A stretch of DNA of 64,000 nt from Dryocola sp031988645 (GTDB lineage: Bacteria > Pseudomonadota > Gammaproteobacteria > Enterobacterales > Enterobacteriaceae): NCBI RefSeq assembly GCF_051307045.1, contig NZ_CP150452.1, positions 2,542,001 to 2,606,000 of the forward strand, written 5' to 3'. Positions 1 through 8,506 of the stretch are shown here, piece by piece. Under the pieces are notes generated by a model that did not search any database, had not been told where the DNA came from, and worked only from the letters and a program-made list of their open reading frames with translations. How positions within the stretch are numbered: the stretch's first letter is position 1; every line of letters begins with the position of its first letter. The translations under genes were made by a program, and so were the position numbers.

Positions 1-267
1 GACCAGCTGCGTCACGAGCTGGACTGCGCGGTGCTGATGGTCTCCCACGACCTGCATCTGGTGATGGCGAAAACCGACGACGTGCTGTGCCTGAACCATC
101 ACATCTGCTGCTCCGGCACGCCGGAAGTGGTCTCCATGCACCCGGAGTTTATCTCCATGTTCGGCCAGCGCGGCGCTGAACAGCTGGGTATTTATCGCCA
201 TCATCATAACCATCGTCACGATCTTACCGGACGCATTATTCTGCGCAGAGGGAATGGCCAGCCATGA
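1..267 (+). CDS. znuC: Zinc ABC transporter ATP-binding protein ZnuC, C-terminal part
   Basis: The frame is open from the first base, so the gene begins outside the window; 88 C-terminal residues are visible. They contain the ABC H-loop (VSHDL, near residue 15) and the family's histidine-rich C-terminus (YRHHHNHRHD). ZnuC is the cytoplasmic ATPase that powers ZnuB for high-affinity zinc uptake from periplasmic ZnuA. Its stop codon overlaps the znuB start in an ATGA, which implies translational coupling. The Walker motifs lie upstream of the window, so identity rests on the tail and on znuB being next. Confidence 0.93.
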   Translation, partial: DQLRHELDCAVLMVSHDLHLVMAKTDDVLCLNHHICCSGTPEVVSMHPEFISMFGQRGAEQLGIYRHHHNHRHDLTGRIILRRGNGQP

Positions 268-1049
268 TTGAACTGTTGTTGCCCGGCTGGTTTGCCGGGA
301 TATTGCTTGCCTGCGCCGCGGGTCCGTTGGGGTCGTTCGTCGTCTGGCGCCGGATGTCCTATTTTGGCGATACCCTCTCCCACGCCTCTTTGCTGGGCGT
401 GGCCTTCGGTCTGCTGCTGAACGTGAATCCTTTTTACGCGGTGATCGCCGTCACGCTGGTGCTGGCGCTGGGGCTGGTGTGGCTGGAAAAACGTCCGCAC
501 CTGGCGATTGACACCCTGCTGGGCATTATGGCGCACAGCGCCCTGTCGCTCGGTCTGGTGGTGGTCAGCCTGATGGCCAACGTGCGCGTCGATCTGATGG
601 CCTACCTGTTCGGCGATTTGCTCTCGGTTACCCTGCCGGATCTTATCTCTATCGGCCTTGGCGTTGCCGTGGTGGTTGGCGTGCTGTTATGGCAGTGGCG
701 TAATTTGCTGTCGATGACCATCAGCCCGGATCTCGCGCACGTGGACGGCGTCAACCTGCAGCGGGTCAAAATGCTGCTGATGCTGGTGACGGCGCTGACC
801 ATTGGCGTCGCCATGAAGTTTGTCGGCGCGCTGATTATCACTTCGCTGTTGATTATTCCGGCGGCGACCGCCAGGCGCTTTGCCCGCACGCCTGAACAGA
901 TGGCGGGCTTTGCGGTTATCGTGGGCATGATTGCGGTAACCGGCGGACTGACCTTCTCGGCGTTTTACGATACGCCGGCCGGGCCTTCGGTAGTGCTGTG
1001 CGCGGCGGCGCTGTTTACGCTGAGCATGGCGAAGAAGACTGCGGCATAA
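264..1049 (+). CDS. znuB: Zinc ABC transporter permease ZnuB
   Basis: This 261-residue inner-membrane protein is hydrophobic throughout and begins MIELLLPGWFAGILLACAAG, as expected for ZnuB of the manganese/zinc/iron ABC-3 permease family. It forms the zinc channel energised by ZnuC. It overlaps znuC by 4 bases and ends at a strong terminator shared with the convergent ruvB. In E. coli znuCB is repressed by Zur from the znuA/znuC divergent region, which is left of this window. Length matches the E. coli protein (261). Confidence 0.96.
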   Translation: MIELLLPGWFAGILLACAAGPLGSFVVWRRMSYFGDTLSHASLLGVAFGLLLNVNPFYAVIAVTLVLALGLVWLEKRPHLAIDTLLGIMAHSALSLGLVVVSLMANVRVDLMAYLFGDLLSVTLPDLISIGLGVAVVVGVLLWQWRNLLSMTISPDLAHVDGVNLQRVKMLLMLVTALTIGVAMKFVGALIITSLLIIPAATARRFARTPEQMAGFAVIVGMIAVTGGLTFSAFYDTPAGPSVVLCAAALFTLSMAKKTAA

Positions 1050-1075
1050 AAAAAGGCGCCTGAGGCGCCTTTTTT
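1047..1075. terminator. Bidirectional terminator between znuB and ruvB
   Basis: A perfect GGCGCC-based stem (AAGGCGCC, TGA loop, GGCGCCTT) is flanked by A and T runs on both sides, so it can end both the rightward znuCB and the leftward ruvAB transcripts. The TAA stop of ruvB is formed by the distal edge of the T run. Confidence 0.9.
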
Positions 1076-2084
1076 ACGGCATCGCCGGAGGCACAATCCC
1101 GAAGTGGGTCCAGGCTCTTGGCGTGGCGATGCGCCCGCGCGGGGTGCGCTGCAGGAAGCCCTGCTGGATCAGGAAGGGTTCGAGCACGTCTTCGATGGTT
1201 TCACGCTCTTCGCCGATGGCCGCCGCCAGGTTATCCAGCCCGACCGGGCCGCCGAGAAACTTATCGATGACCGCCAGCAGCAGCTTGCGGTCCATATAAT
1301 CGAACCCTTCCGTATCCACATTGAGCATATCCAGCGCCTGGGAGGCAATGTCGGCGCTGATGGTGCCGTCGTGGCGTACTTCGGCAAAATCACGCACGCG
1401 GCGTAATAAACGGTTAGCGATACGCGGCGTACCGCGCGCGCGTCTGGCCACTTCCAGCGCGCCGTCTTCGCTCATCTCAAGCCCCAGCACGGCTGCGCTG
1501 CGCCCGACGATGTGCTGCAAATCCGCCACCTGATAAAACTCCAGGCGCTGCACGATGCCGAAACGGTCGCGCAGCGGCGACGTTAAGGAGCCGGCGCGCG
1601 TCGTTGCGCCAATCAGGGTGAACGGAGGCAGATCGATTTTGATTGAGCGGGCCGCCGGGCCTTCGCCAATCATAATATCCAGCTGGTAGTCCTCCATCGC
1701 CGGATAAAGCACTTCTTCCACCACCGGCGAAAGGCGGTGAATTTCATCGATAAACAGCACGTCGTGCGGCTCGAGGTTGGTCAGCATGGCCGCCAGATCC
1801 CCGGCCTTCTCCAGTACCGGGCCGGAAGTGGTGCGCAGATTCACGCCCATTTCATTGGCAACGATGTTGGCGAGCGTGGTTTTACCCAGCCCAGGCGGGC
1901 CGAAAATTAACAGATGATCGAGCGCGTCCCCACGCAGTTTCGCCGCCTGGATAAAAATCTCCATCTGCGAGCTGACCTGCGGCTGGCCGACGTAATCCGC
2001 CAGAAAGCGCGGGCGGATGGCGCGGTCAATTAATTCATCCGGGTTGATGGTGTCTGGCGATACCAGACGGTCTGCTTCAATCAT
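1074..2084 (-). CDS. ruvB: Holliday junction branch migration helicase RuvB
   Basis: RuvB is a AAA+ motor that forms hexameric rings on DNA and with RuvA drives Holliday junction branch migration in recombinational repair. The 336-residue protein has Walker A GPPGLGKTT at 62-70, Walker B FIDEIHRL at about 111-118, the sensor segment GATTRAGSLTSPLRDRFG, and a C-terminal winged helix. It lies 8 bases downstream of ruvA in one SOS-controlled transcript. Length equals that of E. coli RuvB. Confidence 0.98.
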   Translation of the reverse strand: MIEADRLVSPDTINPDELIDRAIRPRFLADYVGQPQVSSQMEIFIQAAKLRGDALDHLLIFGPPGLGKTTLANIVANEMGVNLRTTSGPVLEKAGDLAAMLTNLEPHDVLFIDEIHRLSPVVEEVLYPAMEDYQLDIMIGEGPAARSIKIDLPPFTLIGATTRAGSLTSPLRDRFGIVQRLEFYQVADLQHIVGRSAAVLGLEMSEDGALEVARRARGTPRIANRLLRRVRDFAEVRHDGTISADIASQALDMLNVDTEGFDYMDRKLLLAVIDKFLGGPVGLDNLAAAIGEERETIEDVLEPFLIQQGFLQRTPRGRIATPRAWTHFGIVPPAMP

Positions 2085-2092
2085 CCTTTACC

Positions 2093-2704
2093 TCAAAGTG
2101 CGGCGCGGAGGGCTTCGCGGATCAGGGTTTCGCAATCGGCGCCCGCGCGGCCCACTTTACTCACCATACGACTGGCTTCCTGAGGTTTATAGCCCAGGGA
2201 AACCAGCGCGGCAACTGCTTCCTGCTCCGCATCGTCCGCGGCGCCGTTATCCGGCGAGCTGAGCACCAGGTCCGCCGCCGGCGTGAACAGATCGCCATGC
2301 ATGCCCTTGAAGCGGTCCTTCATCTCGACGATTAGGCGCTCGGCGGTTTTCTTGCCTACGCCCGGCAGCTTGACCAGCGAGCCGATCTCTTCGCGCTCTA
2401 CGGCGTTCACGAACTGCTGCGCGGACATGCCCGAAAGGATAGCCAGCGCAAGCTTGGGCCCAACGCCGTTCACCTTAATCAGCTCGCGGAACAGGGTGCG
2501 CTCCTGCTTATTATTGAAACCATACAACAGCTGGGCGTCTTCACGCACCACAAACTGGGTAAACACTACCGCTTCTTTACCGGTTTCCGGCAGTTCGTAG
2601 AAGCAGGTCATCGGCATATGGACTTCATACCCTACGCCGCCCACTTCCATTAATACCAGCGGCGGCTGTTTTTCCAGGATGATGCCTCTGAGTCGACCAA
2701 TCAC
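2093..2704 (-). CDS. ruvA: Holliday junction DNA-binding protein RuvA
   Basis: RuvA forms tetramers that hold the four-way junction in square-planar form and recruit RuvB. The 203-residue protein has an N-terminal OB fold (MIGRLRGIILEKQPPLVL), two central helix-hairpin-helix motifs (VNGVGPKLAL and LPGVGKKTAERL), and the C-terminal RuvB-contacting domain with the VSLGYKPQEA segment. It is the first gene of ruvAB and is preceded by a LexA box, so it should be induced by DNA damage. Confidence 0.97.
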   Translation of the reverse strand: MIGRLRGIILEKQPPLVLMEVGGVGYEVHMPMTCFYELPETGKEAVVFTQFVVREDAQLLYGFNNKQERTLFRELIKVNGVGPKLALAILSGMSAQQFVNAVEREEIGSLVKLPGVGKKTAERLIVEMKDRFKGMHGDLFTPAADLVLSSPDNGAADDAEQEAVAALVSLGYKPQEASRMVSKVGRAGADCETLIREALRAAL

Positions 2705-2761
2705 GTTGTGCTCCTGCGTTTAGCGGTTGTGCCAAAAATTGCGCTTATCATATAAAAAAGG

Positions 2762-2777
2762 CTGGATACATATCCAG
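2762..2777 (-). promoter_or_regulatory. LexA (SOS) box upstream of ruvAB
   Basis: CTGGATACATATCCAG fits the LexA consensus CTG-N10-CAG and is palindromic. It lies 58 bases upstream of the ruvA start; an A/T-rich -10-like stretch (TATGAT on the minus strand) follows it toward the gene. E. coli ruvA has a closely similar SOS box in the same place. LexA control is inferred. Confidence 0.85.
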
Positions 2778-2801
2778 CCTTATCTTCCTGACCCGCGCAG
2801 G

Positions 2802-3323
2802 TTATTTTAATCGTCCCCGCGCCAGATTGAGTCTTGATTCGCTCATCTGCATCGAGTTTTGCGTAACGTGGCAGTGGGTGATGGCGATGGCCAGCGCATC
2901 CGCCGCGTCCGCCTGCGGATTGGCGGAAAGCTTCAGCAGGGTGCGCACCATGTGCTGCACCTGGCTTTTCTCCGCGCTTCCGATACCGACCACCGTCTGT
3001 TTCACCTGACGGGCGGCGTATTCAAACACCGGCAATTCGTGGTTAACCGCCGCCACGATCGCCGCGCCGCGCGCCTGGCCGAGCTTTAAGGCGGAATCAG
3101 CGTTCTTCGCCATAAACACGGATTCGATGGCGAAATAATCCGGCTGGAACTGGGTGATGATTTCGCTCACCCCCGCGTAGATAAGCTTCAGACGCGAGGG
3201 CAAGTCGGTGACCTGAGTACGGATACAGCCGCTGCCCAGATAGGTGAGCTGCCGTCCGGCCTGGCGAATCACGCCGTAGCCGGTGACGCGCGATCCCGGA
3301 TCGATGCCGAGAATAATGGTCAT
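2802..3323 (-). CDS. ruvC: Crossover junction endodeoxyribonuclease RuvC
   Basis: RuvC is the dimeric, magnesium-dependent resolvase that nicks Holliday junctions symmetrically. The ATG at 3323 was chosen because it gives MTIILGIDPGSR and 173 residues, the E. coli length; the frame runs further upstream but that part has no family similarity. Acidic catalytic residues are D8 (IDPG), E67 (FAIES) and the two aspartates of ADAADALAIA. It lies between yebC and ruvA and, as in E. coli, appears outside the SOS-controlled ruvAB unit. Confidence 0.97.
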   Translation of the reverse strand: MTIILGIDPGSRVTGYGVIRQAGRQLTYLGSGCIRTQVTDLPSRLKLIYAGVSEIITQFQPDYFAIESVFMAKNADSALKLGQARGAAIVAAVNHELPVFEYAARQVKQTVVGIGSAEKSQVQHMVRTLLKLSANPQADAADALAIAITHCHVTQNSMQMSESRLNLARGRLK

Positions 3324-3366
3324 CGCGCGTCTCCCGTAAACACAGGCAAGCTGCCGGACAACGCCA

Positions 3367-4110
3367 TTACAGGGTTGCCGCCACCTCGTCGGAGATCTCA
3401 CCGTTGTGATAAACCTCCTGCACGTCGTCGCAGTCTTCCAGCATGTCGATAAGGCGCATCAGTTTTGGCGCGGTTTCCGCGTCCATATCCGCTTTGGTGG
3501 AAGGGATCATGGAAACTTCTGCCTCATCGGCTTTCAGGCCGGCGGCTTCCAGCGCGTCGCGCACGGCGCCCATCTCTTCCCAGGCGGTGAACACGTCGAT
3601 TGCGCCGTCATCGTAGGTCACAACGTCATCGGCGCCCGCTTCCAGCGCGGCTTCCATCACCGTGTCCTCGTCCTTGCCCGGGGCATAGGAGATAACGCCT
3701 TTTTTGGTGAACAGGTAGGCCACGGAGCCGTCGGTTCCCAGGTTGCCGCCGCATTTATTGAACGCGTGGCGCACTTCCGCCACGGTGCGGTTACGGTTGT
3801 CGCTCAGGCACTCAACCATTACGGCTGAACCGCCAGGACCGTAGCCTTCATAAATGATGGTTTCCATGTTGGCGTCTTCATCGCCGCCCACGCCGCGCGC
3901 AATCGCCCGGTTTAAGGTGTCGCGCGTCATGTTGTTGGACAACGCTTTATCGATAGCGGCGCGCAGACGCGGGTTAGAACCGGGATCGCCGCCGCCCAGA
4001 CGGGCTGCGGTGACCAGCTCACGGATAATCTTGGTGAAAATTTTACCGCGCTTGGCATCCTGTGCCGCTTTGCGGTGTTTCGTGTTGGCCCACTTACTAT
4101 GACCTGCCAT
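3367..4110 (-). CDS. yebC: YebC/PmpR-family protein (TACO1 family)
   Basis: The protein begins MAGHSKWANTKHRKAAQDAK, diagnostic of the YebC family. The start at 4110 gives 247 residues, against 246 in E. coli; a further ATG four codons upstream lacks a family match. YebC proteins were described as DNA-binding regulators, and more recent work links members to relief of ribosome stalling at proline stretches, so the exact role is unsettled. It sits between nudB and ruvC in the leftward aspS-nudB-yebC-ruvC run. Confidence 0.95.
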   Translation of the reverse strand: MAGHSKWANTKHRKAAQDAKRGKIFTKIIRELVTAARLGGGDPGSNPRLRAAIDKALSNNMTRDTLNRAIARGVGGDEDANMETIIYEGYGPGGSAVMVECLSDNRNRTVAEVRHAFNKCGGNLGTDGSVAYLFTKKGVISYAPGKDEDTVMEAALEAGADDVVTYDDGAIDVFTAWEEMGAVRDALEAAGLKADEAEVSMIPSTKADMDAETAPKLMRLIDMLEDCDDVQEVYHNGEISDEVAATL

Positions 4111-4133
4111 AACAATCTCCAAAAGCGCCTTTT

Positions 4134-4577
4134 TCAGGCGGCATCAATTACAAACTCTTCAATCGCCTGCCGGTTGCTCCATGATTTGGTCATGGACGCC
4201 GCCGTTCTGGCGTCGACCCACTTCCAGGCCAGATGCTCCGTAATGGTTATCTGGCGCTCATGAGGCAGCGCAAGACAGAACCAGGATTCCGTATTACGCA
4301 TGATTCCCGGCGCGTAGCGATGACGCAAATGAGTAAAAATCTCGAACTCCACACAACGCTGACAGTCGACTAAGGCCAGCTGCTCGTGAGCAACATCAAT
4401 GGCGACCTCTTCCTTTACTTCGCGAAGTGCGGCATGCAGCGCGTTTTCCCCCTCTTCCAGGCTGCCGGTGACCGACTGCCAGAAATCCGGATCGTCGCGC
4501 CGCTGTAGCATCAGCACCCGTCCGGTATCCTGCGCGAAAATCACTACCAGTACCGAAACGGGACGCTTAAAGGCCAT
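4134..4577 (-). CDS. nudB: Dihydroneopterin triphosphate diphosphatase NudB (Nudix)
   Basis: NudB removes pyrophosphate from dihydroneopterin triphosphate, the committing step of folate synthesis in E. coli. The 147-residue protein carries a Nudix box of the form GX5EX7REUXEE: G in VTGSLEEGE, then ALREVKEEVAID. It starts one base after the aspS stop and precedes yebC by 23 bases, so it is almost certainly co-transcribed with aspS. Confidence 0.95.
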   Translation of the reverse strand: MAFKRPVSVLVVIFAQDTGRVLMLQRRDDPDFWQSVTGSLEEGENALHAALREVKEEVAIDVAHEQLALVDCQRCVEFEIFTHLRHRYAPGIMRNTESWFCLALPHERQITITEHLAWKWVDARTAASMTKSWSNRQAIEEFVIDAA

Positions 4578-4578
4578 G

Positions 4579-6351
4579 TTATTCTTTCTCAGCCTTTTTA
4601 ATCACCGCCACGCCCAGCTCGGCCAGCGCCTGAGGGTTGGCGAAGCTTGGCGCTTCGGTCATCAGGCACGCCGCGGCGGTGGTTTTCGGGAACGCGATAA
4701 CATCACGGATGTTGTCGGTGCCGGTCAGCAGCATGGTCAGGCGATCCAGACCGAACGCCAGGCCCGCGTGCGGCGGCGTGCCGTATTTCAGGGCGTCTAA
4801 CAGGAAGCCGAACTTCTCGCGCTGGTCTTCTTCGTTAATGCCCAGAATGCCGAACACGGTCTGCTGCATCTGGCCGTTGTGGATACGTACGGAACCGCCG
4901 CCCACCTCGTAACCGTTGATAACCATGTCGTAGGCGTTAGCCACCGCCGCTTCCGGGTCGGCCGCCAGCTGTTCAGGCGTCATATCTTTCGGCGCGGTGA
5001 ACGGATGGTGCATCGCCGTCAGGCCGCCTTCGCCGTCGTCTTCAAACATCGGGAAGTCGATAACCCACAGCGGCGCCCAGGCGCTTTCGTCGGTGATTTT
5101 CAGATCCTTGCCGATTTTCAGACGCAGCGCGCCCAGCGCGTCGGCAACGACTTTTTTGCTGTCGGCGCCGAAGAAGATCATATCGCCATCCTGCGCGCCG
5201 GTGCGGGCGAGGATTTCTTCCACGATGTCGGCGTTCAGGAACTTAGCAACCGGGCTGGTGATGCCTTCGATGTCCTTAGCACGCTCGTTCACCTTGACGT
5301 ATGCCAGCCCTTTCGCGCCGTAAATTTCAATGAACTTGCCGTAGTCGTCAATCTGTTTACGGCTGATCTGTGCGCCACCCGGCACACGCAGCGCGGCTAC
5401 GCGGCCTTTGGCGTCGTTGGCCGGGCCGGAGAAGACCTTAAACTCAACGTCTTTTACAAGATCGGCTACGTCCACCAGCTCCATCGGGTTACGCAGGTCC
5501 GGCTTATCGGAACCGTAGCGGCGCTCGGCTTCGGCGAAGGTCATCACCGGGAAATCGCCCAGCTCGACGTTCTGCACGTCCAGCCACAGTTTGCGCACCA
5601 GCTCTTCCATCACTTCGCGCACCTGCGGCGCCGTCATAAAGGAAGTTTCCACGTCGATCTGGGTAAATTCAGGCTGGCGGTCAGCGCGCAGGTCTTCGTC
5701 ACGGAAGCATTTAACGATCTGATAGTAGCGATCGAAGCCGGACATCATCAGCAGCTGCTTGAACAGCTGCGGGGACTGCGGCAGCGCGTAGAATTTGCCC
5801 TTATGCACGCGGCTCGGCACCAGATAATCACGCGCGCCTTCCGGCGTTGCTTTGGTCAGCATCGGGGTTTCGATATCGAGAAAACCGTGGTCATCCATAA
5901 AGCGACGCACGAAGCTTGTGATTTTAGCGCGGGTTTTCAGGCGGTTCGCCATTTCCGGACGGCGCAGGTCCAGATAGCGGAATTTCAGGCGCGCTTCTTC
6001 GGTGTTGACGTGGTTGGAGTCAAGCGGCAGCGATTCAGAACGGTTGATGATGGTCAAATCGGTAGCGAAGACTTCCACCGCGCCGGTTGCCATATCTTTG
6101 TTGATGTTTTTCTCATCACGCGGGCGCACGGTGCCGGTGATTTGAATGCAGAACTCATTACGCAGTTCAGAGGCAAGCTGGAACGCGTCCTGACGGTCCG
6201 GGTCGAAAAACACCTGCACGATGCCTTCGCGATCGCGCATATCAATAAAGATAAGGCTACCGAGGTCACGACGACGATTGACCCAACCACACAGCGTTAC
6301 TTGTTGTCCCACATGGGATTGATTGAGCTGCCCGCAATATACTGTACGCAT
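4579..6351 (-). CDS. aspS: Aspartyl-tRNA synthetase
   Basis: AspRS charges tRNA-Asp in the cytoplasm. The 590-residue protein has an N-terminal OB-fold anticodon-binding domain (MRTVYCGQLNQSHVGQQVTL), the class II motif 2 region (FRDEDLRADRQPEFTQID), the bacterial GAD insertion domain in the middle, and motif 3 (GLAFGLDRLTMLL) near the C-terminus. Length equals E. coli AspS. It heads the leftward aspS-nudB-yebC-ruvC group. Confidence 0.98.
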   Translation of the reverse strand: MRTVYCGQLNQSHVGQQVTLCGWVNRRRDLGSLIFIDMRDREGIVQVFFDPDRQDAFQLASELRNEFCIQITGTVRPRDEKNINKDMATGAVEVFATDLTIINRSESLPLDSNHVNTEEARLKFRYLDLRRPEMANRLKTRAKITSFVRRFMDDHGFLDIETPMLTKATPEGARDYLVPSRVHKGKFYALPQSPQLFKQLLMMSGFDRYYQIVKCFRDEDLRADRQPEFTQIDVETSFMTAPQVREVMEELVRKLWLDVQNVELGDFPVMTFAEAERRYGSDKPDLRNPMELVDVADLVKDVEFKVFSGPANDAKGRVAALRVPGGAQISRKQIDDYGKFIEIYGAKGLAYVKVNERAKDIEGITSPVAKFLNADIVEEILARTGAQDGDMIFFGADSKKVVADALGALRLKIGKDLKITDESAWAPLWVIDFPMFEDDGEGGLTAMHHPFTAPKDMTPEQLAADPEAAVANAYDMVINGYEVGGGSVRIHNGQMQQTVFGILGINEEDQREKFGFLLDALKYGTPPHAGLAFGLDRLTMLLTGTDNIRDVIAFPKTTAAACLMTEAPSFANPQALAELGVAVIKKAEKE

Positions 6352-6453
6352 GAGATATCCCTTAAATTAGCCGCGCGCTGTTGGTTACCCGCTACTCAGG
6401 CAACACGTTGGCAGCTATTTTTGTCTGTCACAACTGGATGAAAAAAGGGGGCT

Positions 6454-6459
6454 ATTATA
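6454..6459 (-). promoter_or_regulatory. Probable -10 element of the aspS promoter
   Basis: The minus strand has a perfect TATAAT about 100 bases upstream of the aspS start codon. The hexamer 17 bases further upstream (TTATCG) is a poor -35 match, so this is inferred from the -10 alone. Confidence 0.5.
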
Positions 6460-6620
6460 CTGGAAATAATGCCCGGCGATAAGCCCGATACGACCGACTG
6501 ACGCGTTTCAAAGCGCCTTGTTTCGTCAAAACTCACAAAAATTAACAAAAAGAGTAAACTGCGTAACCTGTGTTCCATCGTAAGGTATCAGCCGCCAACC
6601 ACTTTTGAACCGGAGTCACT

Positions 6621-7187
6621 ATGTTTGAACTGAACGCTTCCCGCACCGCCCTGGTAGTTATCGATCTGCAGGAAGGTATCCTGCCGTTTGCCGGCGGCCC
6701 GCATACCGCTGAGGATGTGGTGGCCCGCGCCGCTAAGCTCGCAGAAAAATTTCGCGCCCAGGGTTCGCCGGTGGTGATGGTGCGCGTGGGCTGGTCAGCA
6801 GACTTTGCCGAAGCGCTTAAACAACCGGTAGACCTGCAGCTGCCCGCCCACGCCCTGCCGGATAACTGGTGGCGATACCCGGCCGGGCTTGGCAAACAGG
6901 AAAGCGACATCGAAGTCACTAAACGCCAGTGGGGCGCGTTTTACGGCACCGATCTTGAACTGCAGCTGCGCCGCCGCGGCGTCGATACCGTTGTGCTTTG
7001 CGGGATCTCAACTAATATCGGCGTTGAGTCCACCGCCCGCAACGCGTGGGAGCTGGGTTTCAACCTGGTGATTGTCGAAGACGCCTGCAGCGCGGCCAGC
7101 AGAGAGCAGCACCAGAGCAGCATGACGCATATTTTCCCGCGCATTGCCCGCGTGCGCAGCACCGAGGAGCTTCTCTGCGCATTATGA
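6621..7187 (+). CDS. yecD: YecD, isochorismatase-family (cysteine hydrolase fold) protein
   Basis: The 188-residue protein has the isochorismatase-like fold: the first catalytic-type Asp in VVIDLQEGILPF (D16) and the hallmark strand VVLCGISTNIGVESTA. Where active members have a Cys nucleophile (TNxCVExT), this sequence has Gly (TNIGVEST), so hydrolase activity by the usual mechanism is doubtful. From memory the E. coli homologue shares this substitution. Its stop overlaps the yecE start (ATGA), so the two are coupled. Substrate unknown. Confidence 0.92.
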   Translation: MFELNASRTALVVIDLQEGILPFAGGPHTAEDVVARAAKLAEKFRAQGSPVVMVRVGWSADFAEALKQPVDLQLPAHALPDNWWRYPAGLGKQESDIEVTKRQWGAFYGTDLELQLRRRGVDTVVLCGISTNIGVESTARNAWELGFNLVIVEDACSAASREQHQSSMTHIFPRIARVRSTEELLCAL

Positions 7188-8002
7188 TCTACTTAGGCCT
7201 TCCACAGTGGTCGCATCCTAAATGGGTGCGCCTGGGCATCACTTCTTTAGAAGACTACGCTCGCCACTTTAACTGCGTGGAAGGCAACACTACGCTCTAC
7301 GCGGTCCCCAGCGCGGAAACGGTGTTGCGCTGGCGCGAAATGACCGGCGACGACTTTCGTTTCTGCTTTAAATTTCCGGCCACCATTTCTCACAACGCCG
7401 CGCTGCGCCAGTGCGGCGATCTCACCGCTGATTTTTTGTCCCGCATGTCGCCGCTTGCCGACCGCATCGGGCAATACTGGCTGCAGCTGCCCGCCGCCTT
7501 CGGGCCGGAAAATTTGCCCGCGCTGTGGAATTTTCTCGACGCCTTGCCGAAGGATTTCACCTACGGCGTCGAGGTCCGCCATCGCGCCTTTTTCGAAAAA
7601 GGCGCCGAGGAACAGGCGCTCAACCGCGGCCTGCATGAACGCGGGGTAAATCGCGCGATTCTCGACAGCCGCCCGGTGCACAGCGCGATCCCGGACAGCG
7701 AGGCCATCCGCCAGGCGCAGAGTAAAAAACCCAAGCTGCCCGTTCACGCCCTGGTTACCGCCGGCAATCCGCTGGTGCGCTTTATCGGCAGCAACGACAT
7801 GCAGCAAAACCTGGCCATGTTCGCGGTATGGCTGAAAACCCTGGCGAAGTGGGAAGAAACAACCACGCCTTACCTCTTTTTGCATACGCCCGATATCGGC
7901 CAGGCACCGGAAATTGTCCACACGCTCTGGCCTGGCCTGCGGCAGGCTTTCCCTGAGCTTGGCGACGAACCGGCCATTCCGCAGCAAAACTCCCTTTTTT
8001 AG
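7184..8002 (+). CDS. yecE: YecE, DUF72 family protein
   Basis: The protein begins MIYLGLPQWSHPKWVR and is 272 residues long, matching YecE of E. coli. The start at 7184 overlaps the yecD stop and was preferred over an upstream ATG inside yecD in the same frame. DUF72 proteins adopt a TIM-barrel-like fold; conserved blocks visible here are FRFCFKFP near residue 60 and YGVEVRH near 125. No reaction is established; the fixed pairing with yecD suggests a shared metabolic task. Confidence 0.92.
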   Translation: MIYLGLPQWSHPKWVRLGITSLEDYARHFNCVEGNTTLYAVPSAETVLRWREMTGDDFRFCFKFPATISHNAALRQCGDLTADFLSRMSPLADRIGQYWLQLPAAFGPENLPALWNFLDALPKDFTYGVEVRHRAFFEKGAEEQALNRGLHERGVNRAILDSRPVHSAIPDSEAIRQAQSKKPKLPVHALVTAGNPLVRFIGSNDMQQNLAMFAVWLKTLAKWEETTTPYLFLHTPDIGQAPEIVHTLWPGLRQAFPELGDEPAIPQQNSLF

Positions 8003-8071
8003 GGATAGCGACAGCCCACCGTTTGCACTGCTATTATAGGCGCCGTGCTGTTGACTCTATAGGATGCGAGA

Positions 8072-8467
8072 ATGGTAAGCGCGCTCTACGCCGTGCTGGG
8101 TGCAATACTGCTGATTAAGTTTTCCTTTGATGTTGTTCGTATGCGTCTGCAATACCGCGTCTCCTACGGCGACGGCGGTTTTACCGAACTCCAGAGCGCT
8201 ATTCGCATTCACGGCAACGCGGTGGAATATATTCCCATCGCCCTGCTGCTGCTATTGCTGATGGAAATGAACGGTGCGGAAACCTGGATGGTGCATATCT
8301 GCGGCATTCTGCTGATTGCCGGACGCCTGATGCACTACTACGGTTTCCACCACCGACTGATCCGCTGGCGCCGCTCCGGCATGAGCGCCACCTGGTGCTC
8401 GCTGTTGCTAATGGTGCTGGCGAATCTCTGGTATATGCCGTGGGAGTTGGTTTTCTCGCTGCATTAA
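8072..8467 (+). CDS. yecN: YecN, MAPEG-family inner-membrane protein
   Basis: The protein has 131 residues with about four hydrophobic segments and the MAPEG signature region around QSAIRIHGNAVEYIPIALLL (residues about 41-60). The family covers eukaryotic glutathione transferases and eicosanoid-pathway enzymes; bacterial members are poorly characterised. An AGGA Shine-Dalgarno sequence lies 7 bases before the ATG. It stands between yecE and cmoA as in E. coli. Confidence 0.9.
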   Translation: MVSALYAVLGAILLIKFSFDVVRMRLQYRVSYGDGGFTELQSAIRIHGNAVEYIPIALLLLLLMEMNGAETWMVHICGILLIAGRLMHYYGFHHRLIRWRRSGMSATWCSLLLMVLANLWYMPWELVFSLH

Positions 8468-8506
8468 CGCAAAATACGCCCCTTTCGAATTTCCGGATTT
8501 AACGTT

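Noticed and set aside
2756..2781. Stem-loop upstream of ruvA as a ruvC terminator
   Set aside because: The palindrome is a consensus LexA box and lies upstream of ruvA; ruvC transcription toward it lacks a following T run.
4879..6441. A 520-codon rightward open frame opposite aspS
   Set aside because: It is antisense to the complete, highly conserved aspS; the encoded sequence is His/Arg/Gln-rich as expected from a GC-rich antisense frame, with no recognisable domain.
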